64,000 nt of DNA from Mycobacterium sp. SVM_VP21 (GTDB lineage Bacteria > Actinomycetota > Actinomycetes > Mycobacteriales > Mycobacteriaceae). Positions 1 to 8,680 of this stretch are shown one piece after another. Position 1 is the first letter of the stretch. Each line of letters begins with the position of its first letter. Under the pieces are notes generated by a model. That model saw only the letters and a program-made list of their open reading frames with translations, did no database searches and had not been told where the DNA came from. The translations under genes and the position numbers were made by a program. Location: contig CP101406.1 in the NCBI GenBank assembly GCA_024758765.1, forward strand, positions 4,030,001 to 4,094,000, given 5' to 3'.

Positions 1-1
1 G

Positions 2-916
2 GAGGTCAGTGACTACTTTGACCTGCCGGTCATCGTCAAGGGCGACACCGACCGCTATCGCCAAGCCCACGCCCGGCTGGACGAAGCGCTGGGTGGTACG
101 GGGCCGCTGGCCGAGCGGATGGCCGCGCACCGGAAGGCCGAGGAGATTCCGCCGGACCGGCTCGAAGCCGCTATCCACGCGTTTTCCTCGGCGCTGCGCG
201 ACCGGGTGCGGGTGGACTTCCCGCTGCCGGAGACCGAAACCATCACCTACGAGGTGGTCACCGACAAGCCGTGGTCGGGATTCAACTACTACCGCGGCGA
301 CTACCGCTCCACGGTGGCGGTCAACGCCGACCTCAAACAGTTGATGTCGAATCTGCCGCGGCTAGTGGCCCACGAGTCCTACCCAGGTCATCACACCGAG
401 CACTGCCGCAAGGAGGCCGGCCTGGTCGAAAAGCTCGGCCAGACCGAGCAGACCATCTTCTTGGTCAACACGCCGCAGTGCCTGATGGCCGAGGGCCTGG
501 CCGACTTGGCGCTGTATGCCGCGGTCGGGACGGGTTGGGGTGCCTGGGCCGCCGAGATCTACGCCGACCTGGGCCTGCAGTTCGACGGTGCGCGGGCCGA
601 AGCAATCTCCGAGGCAGCCGCGGCGCTGGCCGACGTGCGGCAGGACGCGGCGCTGATGCTGCACGACGAACATCGCGACGCCGACGAGGTGGCCGACTAC
701 CTGCGCCGCTGGCTGCTGGTCACCGACGACCGGGCCCGCCAGACCCTGCGGTTCCTGTCCTCGCCGCTGTGGCGGGCCTACACCTCGACCTATGTGGAGG
801 GCTACCGGCTACTGCGCGGCTGGCTGGACGCCGCGCCGCCCGGAGTGAGTCTCACCGAGCGGTTCCGTCGGCTGCTCGACGAACCGTTGACCCCGTCGAC
901 GCTGCGGGCCGACTGA
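2..916 (+). CDS. DUF885 family protein, 5' end outside the window
   Basis: The frame is open from base 2 to the TGA at 914-916, so only the C-terminal ~304 residues are present. The segment HESYPGHHTEH near 370-400 is a metallopeptidase-like HExxxGH signature typical of DUF885 proteins (zincin-like, often called DUF885 or PrlC-like). A second feature is a run of tyrosines and aromatic residues before it, also usual for the family. The start codon is upstream of the window. The substrate cannot be deduced. It is followed by glyA on the same strand after 147 bp. Confidence 0.85.
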   Translation, partial: EVSDYFDLPVIVKGDTDRYRQAHARLDEALGGTGPLAERMAAHRKAEEIPPDRLEAAIHAFSSALRDRVRVDFPLPETETITYEVVTDKPWSGFNYYRGDYRSTVAVNADLKQLMSNLPRLVAHESYPGHHTEHCRKEAGLVEKLGQTEQTIFLVNTPQCLMAEGLADLALYAAVGTGWGAWAAEIYADLGLQFDGARAEAISEAAAALADVRQDAALMLHDEHRDADEVADYLRRWLLVTDDRARQTLRFLSSPLWRAYTSTYVEGYRLLRGWLDAAPPGVSLTERFRRLLDEPLTPSTLRAD

Positions 917-1063
917 CGCCCCGCCGGCCCGGTCGGTCGGGTGAGTGTGCGGTTTTACACACCGGACCTCGTGATTTGCGAATAAATCCGCACAGTCTGC
1001 GCGCGGGGGACGATCGCTGGCCTGCGGCAATCGGGTGAAGGTCCGCGTGACAAACTGGAGTGC
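917..1063 (+). other. Intergenic region upstream of glyA with an imperfect inverted repeat
   Basis: The 147 bp between the DUF885 gene and glyA hold two facing arms, TGTGCGGTTTTA (about 946-957) and AATAAATCCGCACA (about 980-993), which match at 11 of 12 positions when one is reversed. A CAAACT hexamer lies at 1051-1056, 7 nt before the GTG at 1064, and may be a weak leaderless -10. I see no riboswitch consensus here. Confidence 0.35.
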
Positions 1064-2374
1064 GTGACTGCCGCACCGAACACCCGCCCCGCCTCCACCA
1101 TGTCGACCCCGCTGGCCGAACTCGACCCCGACATCGCCGAGCTGCTCGGCAAGGAACTGGGGCGACAGCGCGACACCCTGGAGATGATCGCCTCGGAGAA
1201 CTTCGTGCCGCGGGCGGTGCTGCAGGCACAGGGCAGTGTGCTGACCAACAAGTACGCCGAGGGCCTACCGGGCCGGCGCTACTACGGCGGGTGCGAGCAC
1301 GTCGACGTGGTGGAGAACATCGCCCGCGACCGCGCCAAGGAACTGTTCGGCGCCGACTTCGCCAACGTCCAGCCGCACTCAGGTGCGCAGGCCAACGCCG
1401 CGGTGCTGCAGGCGTTGATGGAGCCCGGCGACCGCCTGCTGGGCCTGGACCTGGCCAACGGGGGACACCTCACCCACGGGATGCGGCTGAACTTCTCCGG
1501 CAAGCTCTACGAGAACGCCTTCTACGGCGTCGACCCGGTCACTCACCGCGTCGACATGGACGTGGTGCGCGCCCAGGCGCTGGAGTTCAAGCCGAAGGTG
1601 ATCATCGCCGGCTGGTCGGCCTACCCGCGTGTCCTCGACTTCGCGGCGTTCCGGTCCATCGCCGACGAGGTCGGCGCGACGCTGTGGGTGGACATGGCGC
1701 ACTTCGCCGGCCTGGTGGCCGCGGGACTGCACCCGTCGCCGGTGCCGCACGCCCAGCTGGTCTCCACCACCGTGCACAAGACCCTCGGCGGTCCGCGGTC
1801 CGGTCTGATCATCGGCAAGAAGGAGTTCGCCAAGCAGATCAACTCGGCGGTGTTCCCGGGCCAGCAGGGCGGCCCGCTGATGCACGTCATCGCCGCCAAG
1901 GCCGTCGCGCTGAAGATCGCCGGCACGCCCGAGTTCGCCGAGCGCCAGCAGCGGGTGCTGTCCGGCGCGAAGATCCTCGCGGAGCGGCTGCTGGCCGCCG
2001 ACGTGGCCAAGGCCGGTGTCTCGGTGGTCAGCGGCGGTACCGACGTGCACCTGGTGCTCGTCGACCTGCGGGACTCGCCGCTGGACGGCCAGATGGCCGA
2101 GGACCTGCTGCACGAGGTCGGCATCACCGTTAACCGCAACGCGGTCCCGAACGACCCGCGGCCGCCGATGGTGACCTCGGGGCTTCGGGTGGGCACCCCG
2201 GCGCTGGCTGCCCGTGGTTTCGGCGACGCCGAGTTCGCCGAGGTCGCCGATGTCATCGCCACCGCGCTGGCGGCCGGTTCAGCCGCTGACGTGCCAGCGC
2301 TGCGGGCCCGGGTTGCCAAGCTGGCGCAGGACTTCCCGCTGTACGACGGCCTGGAGGACTGGAAGCTCGCCTGA
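1064..2374 (+). CDS. glyA: Serine hydroxymethyltransferase
   Basis: Cytosolic PLP enzyme that interconverts serine plus tetrahydrofolate with glycine plus 5,10-methylene-tetrahydrofolate, feeding one-carbon metabolism. The family hallmarks are all visible: EMIASENF near the N-terminus, [15 protein letters not shown], the D-x-AH-x-AG PLP-phosphate region (VDMAHFAGL) and the PLP-binding lysine in [12 protein letters not shown] (Lys239 from this start). At 436 residues it is slightly longer than the usual ~425. The GTG at 1064 gives a 12-residue extension; the family N-terminus normally begins near Met13 (ATG at 1100), and neither site has a good Shine-Dalgarno, so the start is uncertain. It is the Rv1093 orthologue by order, followed by desA2. 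Confidence 0.97.
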   Translation: MTAAPNTRPASTMSTPLAELDPDIAELLGKELGRQRDTLEMIASENFVPRAVLQAQGSVLTNKYAEGLPGRRYYGGCEHVDVVENIARDRAKELFGADFANVQPHSGAQANAAVLQALMEPGDRLLGLDLANGGHLTHGMRLNFSGKLYENAFYGVDPVTHRVDMDVVRAQALEFKPKVIIAGWSAYPRVLDFAAFRSIADEVGATLWVDMAHFAGLVAAGLHPSPVPHAQLVSTTVHKTLGGPRSGLIIGKKEFAKQINSAVFPGQQGGPLMHVIAAKAVALKIAGTPEFAERQQRVLSGAKILAERLLAADVAKAGVSVVSGGTDVHLVLVDLRDSPLDGQMAEDLLHEVGITVNRNAVPNDPRPPMVTSGLRVGTPALAARGFGDAEFAEVADVIATALAAGSAADVPALRARVAKLAQDFPLYDGLEDWKLA

Positions 2375-2398
2375 GTGGCGAACACGCCGTACCCCGAG

Positions 2399-2429
2399 TT
2401 GACAGGATAGTGTGAATTCGGGTTACAGT
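2399..2429 (+). promoter_or_regulatory. Leaderless promoter of desA2
   Basis: TTGACA at 2399-2404 and TACAGT at 2424-2429 form -35 and -10 boxes separated by 19 bp. The -10 ends 7 nt before the ATG at 2437, so transcription would start on or next to the start codon. No Shine-Dalgarno precedes the ATG, which agrees with a leaderless mRNA. Confidence 0.65.
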
Positions 2430-2436
2430 TACTTTC

Positions 2437-3264
2437 ATGGCTGAACGTCCCGTTGCTAATGCACTGATCCGCGAGCTGGAGCCGGTGGTCGACGCGAACT
2501 TGGTCCGACACATCGACACGGTGGACCCGTGGTACGCGCACGACTTCGTGCCGTTCGAGCAGGGCCAGAACTTCGCGTTTCTGGGCGGCAAGGACTGGGA
2601 CCCGTCGCAGGTCACGCTCCCCAAGCTGATCACCGACGCTTGCGAGATCCTGCTCGTCGAGAAGGACAGTCTGGCCGGCTACCACCGTGAGCTGGTCGAG
2701 CACTTCATCCTCGAGGACAAGTGGGGTCGCTGGATCGGCCGGTGGACCGCCGAAGAGCACCTGCACGCCATCGCGCTGCGCGAGTACCTCATCGTGACCC
2801 GGGAGATCGACCCCGACGAGAACGAGCGTGTTCGCATGGAGCACGTGCAGAAGGGCTACCGCGCCGACCGTTACAGCCAGGTCGAGACGCTGGTGTTCAT
2901 GGCCCTCTACGAGCGTGCCTGCGCCGAGTTCTGCCGCAACCTGGCCGACAAGACCGATGAGCCGGTACTCAAGGGGCTGATCGGCCGGATCGGCGGCGAC
3001 GAGGAACGTCACGAGGAGTTCTTCGCGAACCTGGTCGCGCACTGCCTGGACTTCGTGCACGACGAGACGGTAGCCGCGATCGCGGCCCGGGCCGCCGAGC
3101 TCAAGGTCGTCGGCGCGGACATCGATGCCTACGCCGACCGGCAGGCCGCAATCGCCGAGGCCGGCATCTTCGGGCCCGACCAGTTGCGCCGGGTGATCTC
3201 CGATCGAATCAGCGCTTGGGGCTTGGCCGCCAACCCCGATCTGAAGCCGTTCGTCATCGGCTGA
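2437..3264 (+). CDS. desA2: Acyl-ACP desaturase (stearoyl-ACP desaturase family)
   Basis: Soluble ferritin-like di-iron protein of the acyl-ACP desaturase family, expected to insert a double bond in acyl chains bound to acyl carrier protein, a step linked to mycolic acid precursors. Two metal-binding helices are visible: E-E-x-x-H in WTAEEHLH (about residues 104-110) and D-E-E-R-H-E-E at about 188-194. Length 275 agrees with the ~275 residues of mycobacterial DesA2. It sits in the conserved glyA-desA2-phoH2 order. In M. tuberculosis DesA2 is reported to be unusual among desaturases, so activity should not be assumed from homology alone. The ATG at 2437 is fixed by the leaderless promoter. Confidence 0.93.
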   Translation: MAERPVANALIRELEPVVDANLVRHIDTVDPWYAHDFVPFEQGQNFAFLGGKDWDPSQVTLPKLITDACEILLVEKDSLAGYHRELVEHFILEDKWGRWIGRWTAEEHLHAIALREYLIVTREIDPDENERVRMEHVQKGYRADRYSQVETLVFMALYERACAEFCRNLADKTDEPVLKGLIGRIGGDEERHEEFFANLVAHCLDFVHDETVAAIAARAAELKVVGADIDAYADRQAAIAEAGIFGPDQLRRVISDRISAWGLAANPDLKPFVIG

Positions 3265-3306
3265 AAACTCCGGCGCGCCTGCGCAGCGCCCACGCGCCGA
3301 CGGGGG

Positions 3307-3312
3307 TACCGT
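3307..3312 (+). promoter_or_regulatory. Putative leaderless -10 box upstream of phoH2
   Basis: TACCGT at 3307-3312 fits TANNNT and ends 8 nt before an ATG at 3321. No good -35 is visible. The transcript would begin at the small frame 3321-3464 rather than at phoH2 itself. Confidence 0.4.
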
Positions 3313-3320
3313 CGCAATCG

Positions 3321-3464
3321 ATGGCTAGCCATACGCTTCGCTGTCTCATCGGCACCACCGGTCGAGATTACGACAGGACCGGCCCCGGTCCTGTGCCGTG
3401 CCCCCCGTCGAAATGTTCGCGCGGGGTCGCGCGTGCCCTCACCGCTGGAGCGCTTAGTGCCTGA
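3321..3464 (+). CDS. Candidate PhoAT antitoxin, 47 residues
   Basis: Small open frame beginning [19 protein letters not shown] and ending at TGA 3462-3464. It overlaps the chosen phoH2 start (GTG 3457) by 8 nt, and the phoH2 Shine-Dalgarno GGAG (3447-3450) lies inside it, so translational coupling is likely. In mycobacteria phoH2 is known to be preceded by a small overlapping antitoxin gene, phoAT; I cannot recall that sequence well enough to confirm homology. The -10 box TACCGT ends 8 nt before this ATG. It could also be non-coding leader sequence. Confidence 0.4.
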   Translation: MASHTLRCLIGTTGRDYDRTGPGPVPCPPSKCSRGVARALTAGALSA

Positions 3465-4764
3465 AATCCGGACGTACGTGCTCGACACCTCCGTACTGCT
3501 GTCGGACCCGTGGGCTTGCACCCGGTTCGCCGAACACGAGGTTGTCGTCCCGCTGGTGGTCATCAGTGAGTTGGAGGCCAAACGCCACCATCACGAGCTC
3601 GGCTGGTTCGCCCGCCAGGCGCTGCGCATCTTCGACGACATGCGACTTGAGCACGGACGGCTTGACCAGCCCATTCCCGTTGGGACACAGGGCGGTACGT
3701 TGCACGTTGAGCTCAATCACAGCGACCCCGCGGTGCTGCCGACCGGGTTCCGCACGGACAGCAACGACTCTCGGATCCTGACCTGTGCGGCCAACCTGGC
3801 AGCCGAGGGCCGCCGGGTCACATTGGTGAGCAAGGACATTCCGCTGCGGGTCAAGGCCGCCGCGCTGGGTCTGGCCGCCGACGAATATCACGCCCAGGAT
3901 GTCATCGTCTCCGGCTGGACCGGGATGGACGAGGTTGAGGCGTCGGTCGAAGACATCGACGCGCTGTTCGACGAGGGGGAGATCGACTTAGCCGTTGCCC
4001 GGGATCTGCCGTGCCATACCGGAATTCGGCTTCTCGCCGGCAGCTCGCATGCTTTGGGTCGGGTCAACGCGGCCAAGCGGGTGCAGCTGGTGCGTGGTGA
4101 CCGGGAGGCGTTCGGCCTGCGCGGGCGTTCTGCCGAGCAGCGGGTGGCGCTGGATCTGCTGCTCGACGAATCGGTGGGCATCGTTTCGTTGGGCGGCAAG
4201 GCCGGCACCGGCAAGTCCGCGCTGGCGCTGTGCGCCGGCCTGGAGGCCGTCTTGGAGCGGCGCACCCAGCGCAAGGTGGTGGTGTTCCGCCCGCTCTACG
4301 CCGTCGGCGGCCAAGAGCTGGGCTATCTTCCGGGCAGCGAGAACGAGAAGATGGGTCCCTGGGCTCAGGCGGTGTTCGACACCCTCGAGGGTCTGGCCAG
4401 CCCGGCGGTGCTCGAGGAGGTGCTGTCGCGCGGCATGCTCGAAGTCCTGCCGCTGACGCACATCCGGGGCCGCTCGCTGCACGACTCGTTCGTGATCGTC
4501 GACGAAGCGCAATCGCTGGAGCGCAACGTGCTGCTGACCGTGCTGTCACGCCTGGGCACCGGCTCGCGGGTGGTGCTCACCCACGACGTCGCGCAGCGGG
4601 ACAACCTGCGGGTCGGTCGGCACGACGGCATCGCCGCGGTGATCGAAAAGCTCAAGGGCCACCCGCTGTTCGCCCACATCACCCTGCTGCGCAGCGAGCG
4701 CTCGCCGATCGCCGCCCTGGTCACCGAGATGCTGGAGGAGATCAGCGGACCCGACCTGGGCTGA
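3457..4764 (+). CDS. phoH2: PhoH2: PIN-domain RNase fused to PhoH ATPase
   Basis: Two-domain protein: an N-terminal PIN domain beginning [12 protein letters not shown] (first catalytic Asp) with further acidic residues at about 110-140, and a C-terminal PhoH P-loop ATPase with Walker [12 protein letters not shown] at about 246-256 and Walker B VIVDEAQS at about 345. Mycobacterial PhoH2 is described as an ATP-dependent RNA-unwinding and RNA-cleaving enzyme, acting as the toxin half of a toxin-antitoxin pair. The GTG at 3457 is chosen because GGAG lies 6 nt upstream and the resulting 435 residues match the family; a GTG at 3433 has no such site. Syntenic with Rv1095. Confidence 0.93.
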   Translation: MPEIRTYVLDTSVLLSDPWACTRFAEHEVVVPLVVISELEAKRHHHELGWFARQALRIFDDMRLEHGRLDQPIPVGTQGGTLHVELNHSDPAVLPTGFRTDSNDSRILTCAANLAAEGRRVTLVSKDIPLRVKAAALGLAADEYHAQDVIVSGWTGMDEVEASVEDIDALFDEGEIDLAVARDLPCHTGIRLLAGSSHALGRVNAAKRVQLVRGDREAFGLRGRSAEQRVALDLLLDESVGIVSLGGKAGTGKSALALCAGLEAVLERRTQRKVVVFRPLYAVGGQELGYLPGSENEKMGPWAQAVFDTLEGLASPAVLEEVLSRGMLEVLPLTHIRGRSLHDSFVIVDEAQSLERNVLLTVLSRLGTGSRVVLTHDVAQRDNLRVGRHDGIAAVIEKLKGHPLFAHITLLRSERSPIAALVTEMLEEISGPDLG

Positions 4765-4772
4765 GTCCCCGG

Positions 4773-4778
4773 TAGGCT
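4773..4778 (+). promoter_or_regulatory. Leaderless -10 box of the deacetylase gene
   Basis: TAGGCT ends 6 nt before the GTG at 4785 and only 9 nt after the phoH2 stop, which suggests independent leaderless transcription. No -35 consensus was recognised. Confidence 0.5.
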
Positions 4779-4784
4779 GCCGGG

Positions 4785-5633
4785 GTGGCAAAACCCTGGC
4801 ATGTCGGTGTTGTTGCGATGGCCGTTGCGGTGCTCGGCGCCTGCACCAGCCATGTCCACGAGGCGTCGGCCGAACCGGTGGACTGCGCCGTGGACAAGTG
4901 TGTGGCGTTGACCTTCGACGACGGTCCTTCGCCCTACACCGACCGGCTGTTGGGGATCTTGAACGATGCCGGTGCGCGCTCCACGTTCTTCCTGATCGGC
5001 AACAAGGTGGCGGCCGACCCGGCTGGCGCCAAGCGGATCGCCGACGCCGGCATGGAGATCGGCAGCCATACCTGGGAACACCCGAACATGACGACGATCC
5101 CGGCCGCGGATGTGCCCGCGCAGTTCGCCAAGGCCACCGACGCGATCCGTGCCGCCACCGGGGTCACGCCGACGCTGTGGCGCCCACCCGGCGGGCTGAC
5201 CGACGCGGCGGTCAACGCGCGGGCCGCCGAGGCCGGACAGGCCGCGATCCTGTGGGATGTCATCCCGTTCGACTGGATCAACGACGCCGACACCAATGCC
5301 ACCCGCTACATGCTGATGACCCAGATCAAGCCCGGGTCGGTGGTGTTGTTCCACGACACCTACTCGTCCACGGTGGATCTGGTCTACCAGTTCCTGCCGG
5401 TGCTCAAAGCCAATGGCTACCACGTGGTTACGGTCAGCCAGCTGCTTGGTCCGCGCGCGCCGGGCAGCGTGTACGGCAGCCGGGAGAACGGCCCGCCGGT
5501 CAACGAGCTGCAGGACATCCCGCCCGCGGAGATCCCGGGACTGCCGGCGACGCCGTCGCCGCCGCCGATGCCGAACTTCCCGATCACCGACATTGCCGGG
5601 GCGAATTCCGGGGGCCCCAACAACGGGGCGTGA
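4785..5633 (+). CDS. Polysaccharide deacetylase lipoprotein (NodB family)
   Basis: Exported carbohydrate esterase 4 enzyme. A signal peptide ends in a lipobox with Cys20 (VLGAC), so it should be lipid-anchored on the outer face of the membrane. NodB motifs appear in order: TFDDGPS (motif 1, catalytic Asp), HTWEHPN (motif 2, metal His), RPPGG (motif 3), WDVIPFDW (motif 4) and LFHDTY (motif 5). It probably removes N-acetyl groups from peptidoglycan or a related glycan. A proline-rich tail (about 245-282) lies beyond the catalytic domain. Length 282 and position match Rv1096. The GTG start is set by the leaderless promoter. Confidence 0.92.
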   Translation: MAKPWHVGVVAMAVAVLGACTSHVHEASAEPVDCAVDKCVALTFDDGPSPYTDRLLGILNDAGARSTFFLIGNKVAADPAGAKRIADAGMEIGSHTWEHPNMTTIPAADVPAQFAKATDAIRAATGVTPTLWRPPGGLTDAAVNARAAEAGQAAILWDVIPFDWINDADTNATRYMLMTQIKPGSVVLFHDTYSSTVDLVYQFLPVLKANGYHVVTVSQLLGPRAPGSVYGSRENGPPVNELQDIPPAEIPGLPATPSPPPMPNFPITDIAGANSGGPNNGA

Positions 5634-5747
5634 TCCCCGGGGTGCTTGTTCGCGAGATTGTGCTCACGCAGGTAGCTACTCGAACTTTTCCTGCATAGTT
5701 GCGATCTCGCGGCTTGAGTTCATCTCCGTCGTGACTGTGCTCGACCC

Positions 5748-5784
5748 TTGACACCTTGACACAAAAAACTATTCTTTGTGTCAA
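5748..5784 (+). promoter_or_regulatory. Promoter with an overlapping perfect palindrome (putative TetR operator)
   Basis: A -35 TTGACA (5748-5753) and -10 TATTCT (5770-5775) are separated by 16 bp. Overlapping the spacer and -10 is a perfect 10-bp inverted repeat: TTGACACAAA at 5756-5765 and TTTGTGTCAA at 5775-5784 with a 9-bp centre. A repressor bound here would cover the -10. The TetR gene two positions downstream (6775-7362) is the likely ligand-sensing repressor. This AT-rich island contrasts with its GC-rich neighbours. Confidence 0.75.
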
Positions 5785-5804
5785 GCGAGCCGAGGAGGCC
5801 TGAG

Positions 5805-6761
5805 ATGACGGCAGTGATCAATCGCGTCACCAGCATCGACCCTGCGGCTCGGGTTCGGCCCGAGGTGATGGCCCAGTTCCGCCGACACTCCGGCAGCGTG
5901 CTGTCCGGCTTGTTCGGCGCCGCGGCGTTCGACGAGGTGGCGTTGGTGCCGGTGGCCGCCGCGGTGGACAAGACCGGGCGTTTCGAGCGCAACTTCACCG
6001 ATCGCGCCATTCGTAGCGGATTCTCTGCGCTGCTTGCCATCTGGGGCGATGCCGAGGATCGCGCCGCCGAAGGCGAGCGGCTCAAGCGGATGCACCGCGA
6101 CGTGCACGGCCAGGGCAAGGGGGACTTCGCCGATGTCCGCTACAGCGCGCTGAACCCACGCCTTTGGAACTGGATTGCCGTCAGCGGCATGTTCGTGACG
6201 CTCAATTCGTTCACCCCGGTCACCGGCATCAAATGGAACGACGCCGAGCGGGAGGCGGCCTACCAGCAACTGGTCGAGGCGTTCAGCGCTCTCGAGCTGC
6301 CCGGCAAGGCCGGCAAGTTCCCCGCGACCTACGTCGAGGCCGCCGAGTACTACGACCAGATGGTGCAGACCGACTTGGCGGCCAACCCGTTCTTGGATCG
6401 GGTCACTGCCGGGCTGGGCAAGTTGCCGCTGCCGTCGGCGCTGCCGGCCCCGGTGCGGGCCGCGGCCGCTCCGCTGTGGTCGGTCGTCAGCGCGGGGGCC
6501 GGCCGGGTGGTGAAGATCTGTTCGTTCGGGATCATGCATCCCGGGGTTCGGGAGCTGACCGGTTTCCGGTGGCAGCCGCACCACGACCTCGAATTCAACT
6601 TCTACACCCAGCTGCTGCAGATGGCGTGGCGGGTGTTACCCGATCGCGTCGTGCTGGTGCCGCTGGCGTACAACCGGCTGCAATACGAGAAGCTGGTGAA
6701 GATGCACCGCTCGGTCGCGCTGGATTCCTTTGCGCCGCCCGGCGGCTGCCCGATGGGATGA
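5805..6761 (+). CDS. MpaB-like oxygenase family protein (DUF2236)
   Basis: 318-residue protein of the DUF2236/MpaB type, recognised by the late segment HxxLEFNFYTQ, the His-rich lid and the general helical pattern. MpaB enzymes (latex-clearing-protein relatives) are heme-dependent; the mycobacterial members have mostly unknown substrates. Start 5805 is chosen over an upstream in-frame ATG because AGGAGG (5793-5798) lies 6 nt before it and the predicted transcript starts after the other ATG. The stop is 13 nt before the next gene's ATG, so it is probably co-transcribed with the TetR gene. It is the first of three MpaB-family genes in the window. Confidence 0.8.
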   Translation: MTAVINRVTSIDPAARVRPEVMAQFRRHSGSVLSGLFGAAAFDEVALVPVAAAVDKTGRFERNFTDRAIRSGFSALLAIWGDAEDRAAEGERLKRMHRDVHGQGKGDFADVRYSALNPRLWNWIAVSGMFVTLNSFTPVTGIKWNDAEREAAYQQLVEAFSALELPGKAGKFPATYVEAAEYYDQMVQTDLAANPFLDRVTAGLGKLPLPSALPAPVRAAAAPLWSVVSAGAGRVVKICSFGIMHPGVRELTGFRWQPHHDLEFNFYTQLLQMAWRVLPDRVVLVPLAYNRLQYEKLVKMHRSVALDSFAPPGGCPMG

Positions 6762-6774
6762 CACACTGGTGCCG

Positions 6775-7362
6775 ATGACATCGCGACGCAGTACCGCGAG
6801 CCCAGCCGAGCAAGAGGCGGCCATCCTCAAAGCGGCCGCCGAAGAAGTCGGTCTGGTCGGGGTGGGCCGTGCCAGCCTTGATGTCATCGCCCGCCAGGCG
6901 GGGGTCAGCCGCAGCACCTTGTACCGTCGGTTCCCGACGCGCGACGCACTGATCACCGAGCTCGGTCGCCGGTCCTTCGACAACGCGATGATGCAGCTGC
7001 GCACCGTCGCGGTGGACTCCGGGCCGAAGAACGCCGCGGTTGCGGCCTTTCGCGCCGGGTTGCGGCTACTCACCACCGATCCGGTTGTGCGTAAACTGCT
7101 GCGGCTTGACGCCGGTGTACCGATGATGGCCGGGATGTATCAGGAGGCCGAAGCATTCCTGGACAGCGCGTCGAGCGCGATGGCCAAGGCGCTGCGTGCC
7201 GCCGGAGCCACCATGCCCGACGCCGACTTGCTGGCTGCCGCCGAACTGCATGTGCGCTTGGCTGCCTCGATCGCCCAGGTGTCGACGTCGGTGCTCGACC
7301 CGGCCGACGGCCAGGCGGTCAGCGCTTACGCGAATAAGTATCTGGCGCCGCTGGTTTGGTAG
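6775..7362 (+). CDS. TetR family transcriptional regulator
   Basis: 195-residue repressor-type protein. The N-terminal helix-turn-helix is clear: VGRASLDVIARQAGVSRSTLYRRFPTRDAL at about residues 26-56, followed by a variable ligand-binding domain. It follows the MpaB gene by 13 bp with no Shine-Dalgarno of its own, so translation is probably coupled; a GTG at 6769 is an alternative start. It is the natural candidate to bind the palindrome at 5756-5784. Its 3' end overlaps the convergent MFS gene by 44 nt. Confidence 0.9.
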   Translation: MTSRRSTASPAEQEAAILKAAAEEVGLVGVGRASLDVIARQAGVSRSTLYRRFPTRDALITELGRRSFDNAMMQLRTVAVDSGPKNAAVAAFRAGLRLLTTDPVVRKLLRLDAGVPMMAGMYQEAEAFLDSASSAMAKALRAAGATMPDADLLAAAELHVRLAASIAQVSTSVLDPADGQAVSAYANKYLAPLVW

Positions 7363-8665
7363 ACGGGGCGGCGCCGAGAAGGATCACCACGGCGGCCGAC
7401 GCGAGCGAGAACGCCCCGACCACCCACAGTGCGGCCTTGCCGTCGCCGGTCAGATCGGTCAGCCAACCCGTGACGTAGGGTCCACCGAAGCCGCTGATGT
7501 TGCCCAGCGAGTTGATCAGGGCGATGCCTCCGGCCGCCGCGGTTCCGGTGAGGAACGTCGAGGGCAGCGCCCAGAAGACCGGCATGGCGCACATGATCGA
7601 GCATGTCGTCACCGTGATCGCGATCATCGCCAGATACGGGTTGGCCATATACAGCGCCGCCGGAATGCTGATTCCGCCGGCGATCGCCGGGATCGCCACA
7701 TGCCAGACGCGTTCGCCGGTCCGGTCGGCGTGGCGAGCCCAGGGCACCATCACGATCGCCGCGATGGCGTAGGGAATGGCGGTCACGAGGCCGCGCCCGA
7801 TGATGCCCAGGTGGCTGCCGTATTGCTGCTGAAATCCCGAGATGATGGTCGGTAGGAAGAATCCAACGGCGTACAGCCCGTAGACGATTCCGAAGTAGAT
7901 GAACGCCAGCGCCAGGATCCTGGGGTGGCTGAGCGCCTTGCGCAGCGGCCAGTGCTGACCGGCCTCGGCCGCCGCACGCTCCTCGGCCAAGGTGGATTCC
8001 AGCCATTGCCGCTCGTCGGTGTCGAGCCAGTCGGCCTGCGTTGGGCGATCAGTCAGGTAGAGCCAGCAGGCGAACGCCAGCGCAATGGCCGGCAGGCCTT
8101 CGGTCAGGAACATGAACCGCCAGCCGGCCAGGCCAAAAACGCCATGGCCCCAGTCGATGACGAGCGCGGACAGGGTGGCGCCGATGGCTGTGGACACCGG
8201 CACCGACACCATGAACAGCGAGACCGCCCGGGATCGATGCTTCTCCGGGAACCAGAACGTGAGGAACAGGATGATGCCGGGGAAGAACCCGGCTTCGGCC
8301 ACGCCCAGCAGGAACCGCAGTGCGACCAGCGTGGCCGCGTTGGGTGCGAAAGCGATTGCGGTGCTGACGATTCCCCAGGTCAGCATGATACGCGCCAGCC
8401 AACGTCGACCACCGAAGCGGTGCAGCGCAATGTTGCTGGGTATCTCCAGCAACAGGTAGCCGAAGAAGAAGATCCCCGACGCGAACCCGAACGTGGTGGC
8501 GGTCAGGCCGAGTTCGGCGTTCATGCCGTTGGGCCCGGCGAAGCCGATGTTGACCCGGTCCAGGTAGTTGACGAAGAACAGCAGCGCCAGGAACGGAATG
8601 AGCCGACGAGAGACTTTCGTCAGCGTCGCCCGGCCGAGCGCAGCCGCGGCGGGGTCAGGATTCAT
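7319..8665 (-). CDS. MFS transporter, anion:cation symporter (ACS) type
   Basis: 448-residue membrane protein with about 12 hydrophobic segments in two halves. The opening RRLIPFLALLFFVNYLDRVNIGFA carries the NYLDRVNIG motif typical of the ACS family, and FPEKHRSRA marks the loop between segments 4 and 5. Relatives take up organic anions such as hexuronates, glucarate, tartrate and phthalate; the substrate here is unknown. It is convergent with the TetR gene (44-nt overlap), and upstream fumC ends 15 nt before its start, so it could be transcribed together with glpX-fumC. Confidence 0.88.
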   Translation of the reverse strand: MNPDPAAAALGRATLTKVSRRLIPFLALLFFVNYLDRVNIGFAGPNGMNAELGLTATTFGFASGIFFFGYLLLEIPSNIALHRFGGRRWLARIMLTWGIVSTAIAFAPNAATLVALRFLLGVAEAGFFPGIILFLTFWFPEKHRSRAVSLFMVSVPVSTAIGATLSALVIDWGHGVFGLAGWRFMFLTEGLPAIALAFACWLYLTDRPTQADWLDTDERQWLESTLAEERAAAEAGQHWPLRKALSHPRILALAFIYFGIVYGLYAVGFFLPTIISGFQQQYGSHLGIIGRGLVTAIPYAIAAIVMVPWARHADRTGERVWHVAIPAIAGGISIPAALYMANPYLAMIAITVTTCSIMCAMPVFWALPSTFLTGTAAAGGIALINSLGNISGFGGPYVTGWLTDLTGDGKAALWVVGAFSLASAAVVILLGAAPSTKPAAPDTYSRKR

Positions 8666-8680
8666 CCGCGGCCCGGCGGA

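Noticed and set aside
917..1063. A glycine or SAM/THF riboswitch upstream of glyA
   Set aside because: Only an imperfect inverted repeat is present; no riboswitch core was recognised, and the start codon appears close to the transcript start.
3433..3456. GTG at 3433 as phoH2 start
   Set aside because: No Shine-Dalgarno; GTG 3457 has GGAG at 6 nt and gives the usual family length.
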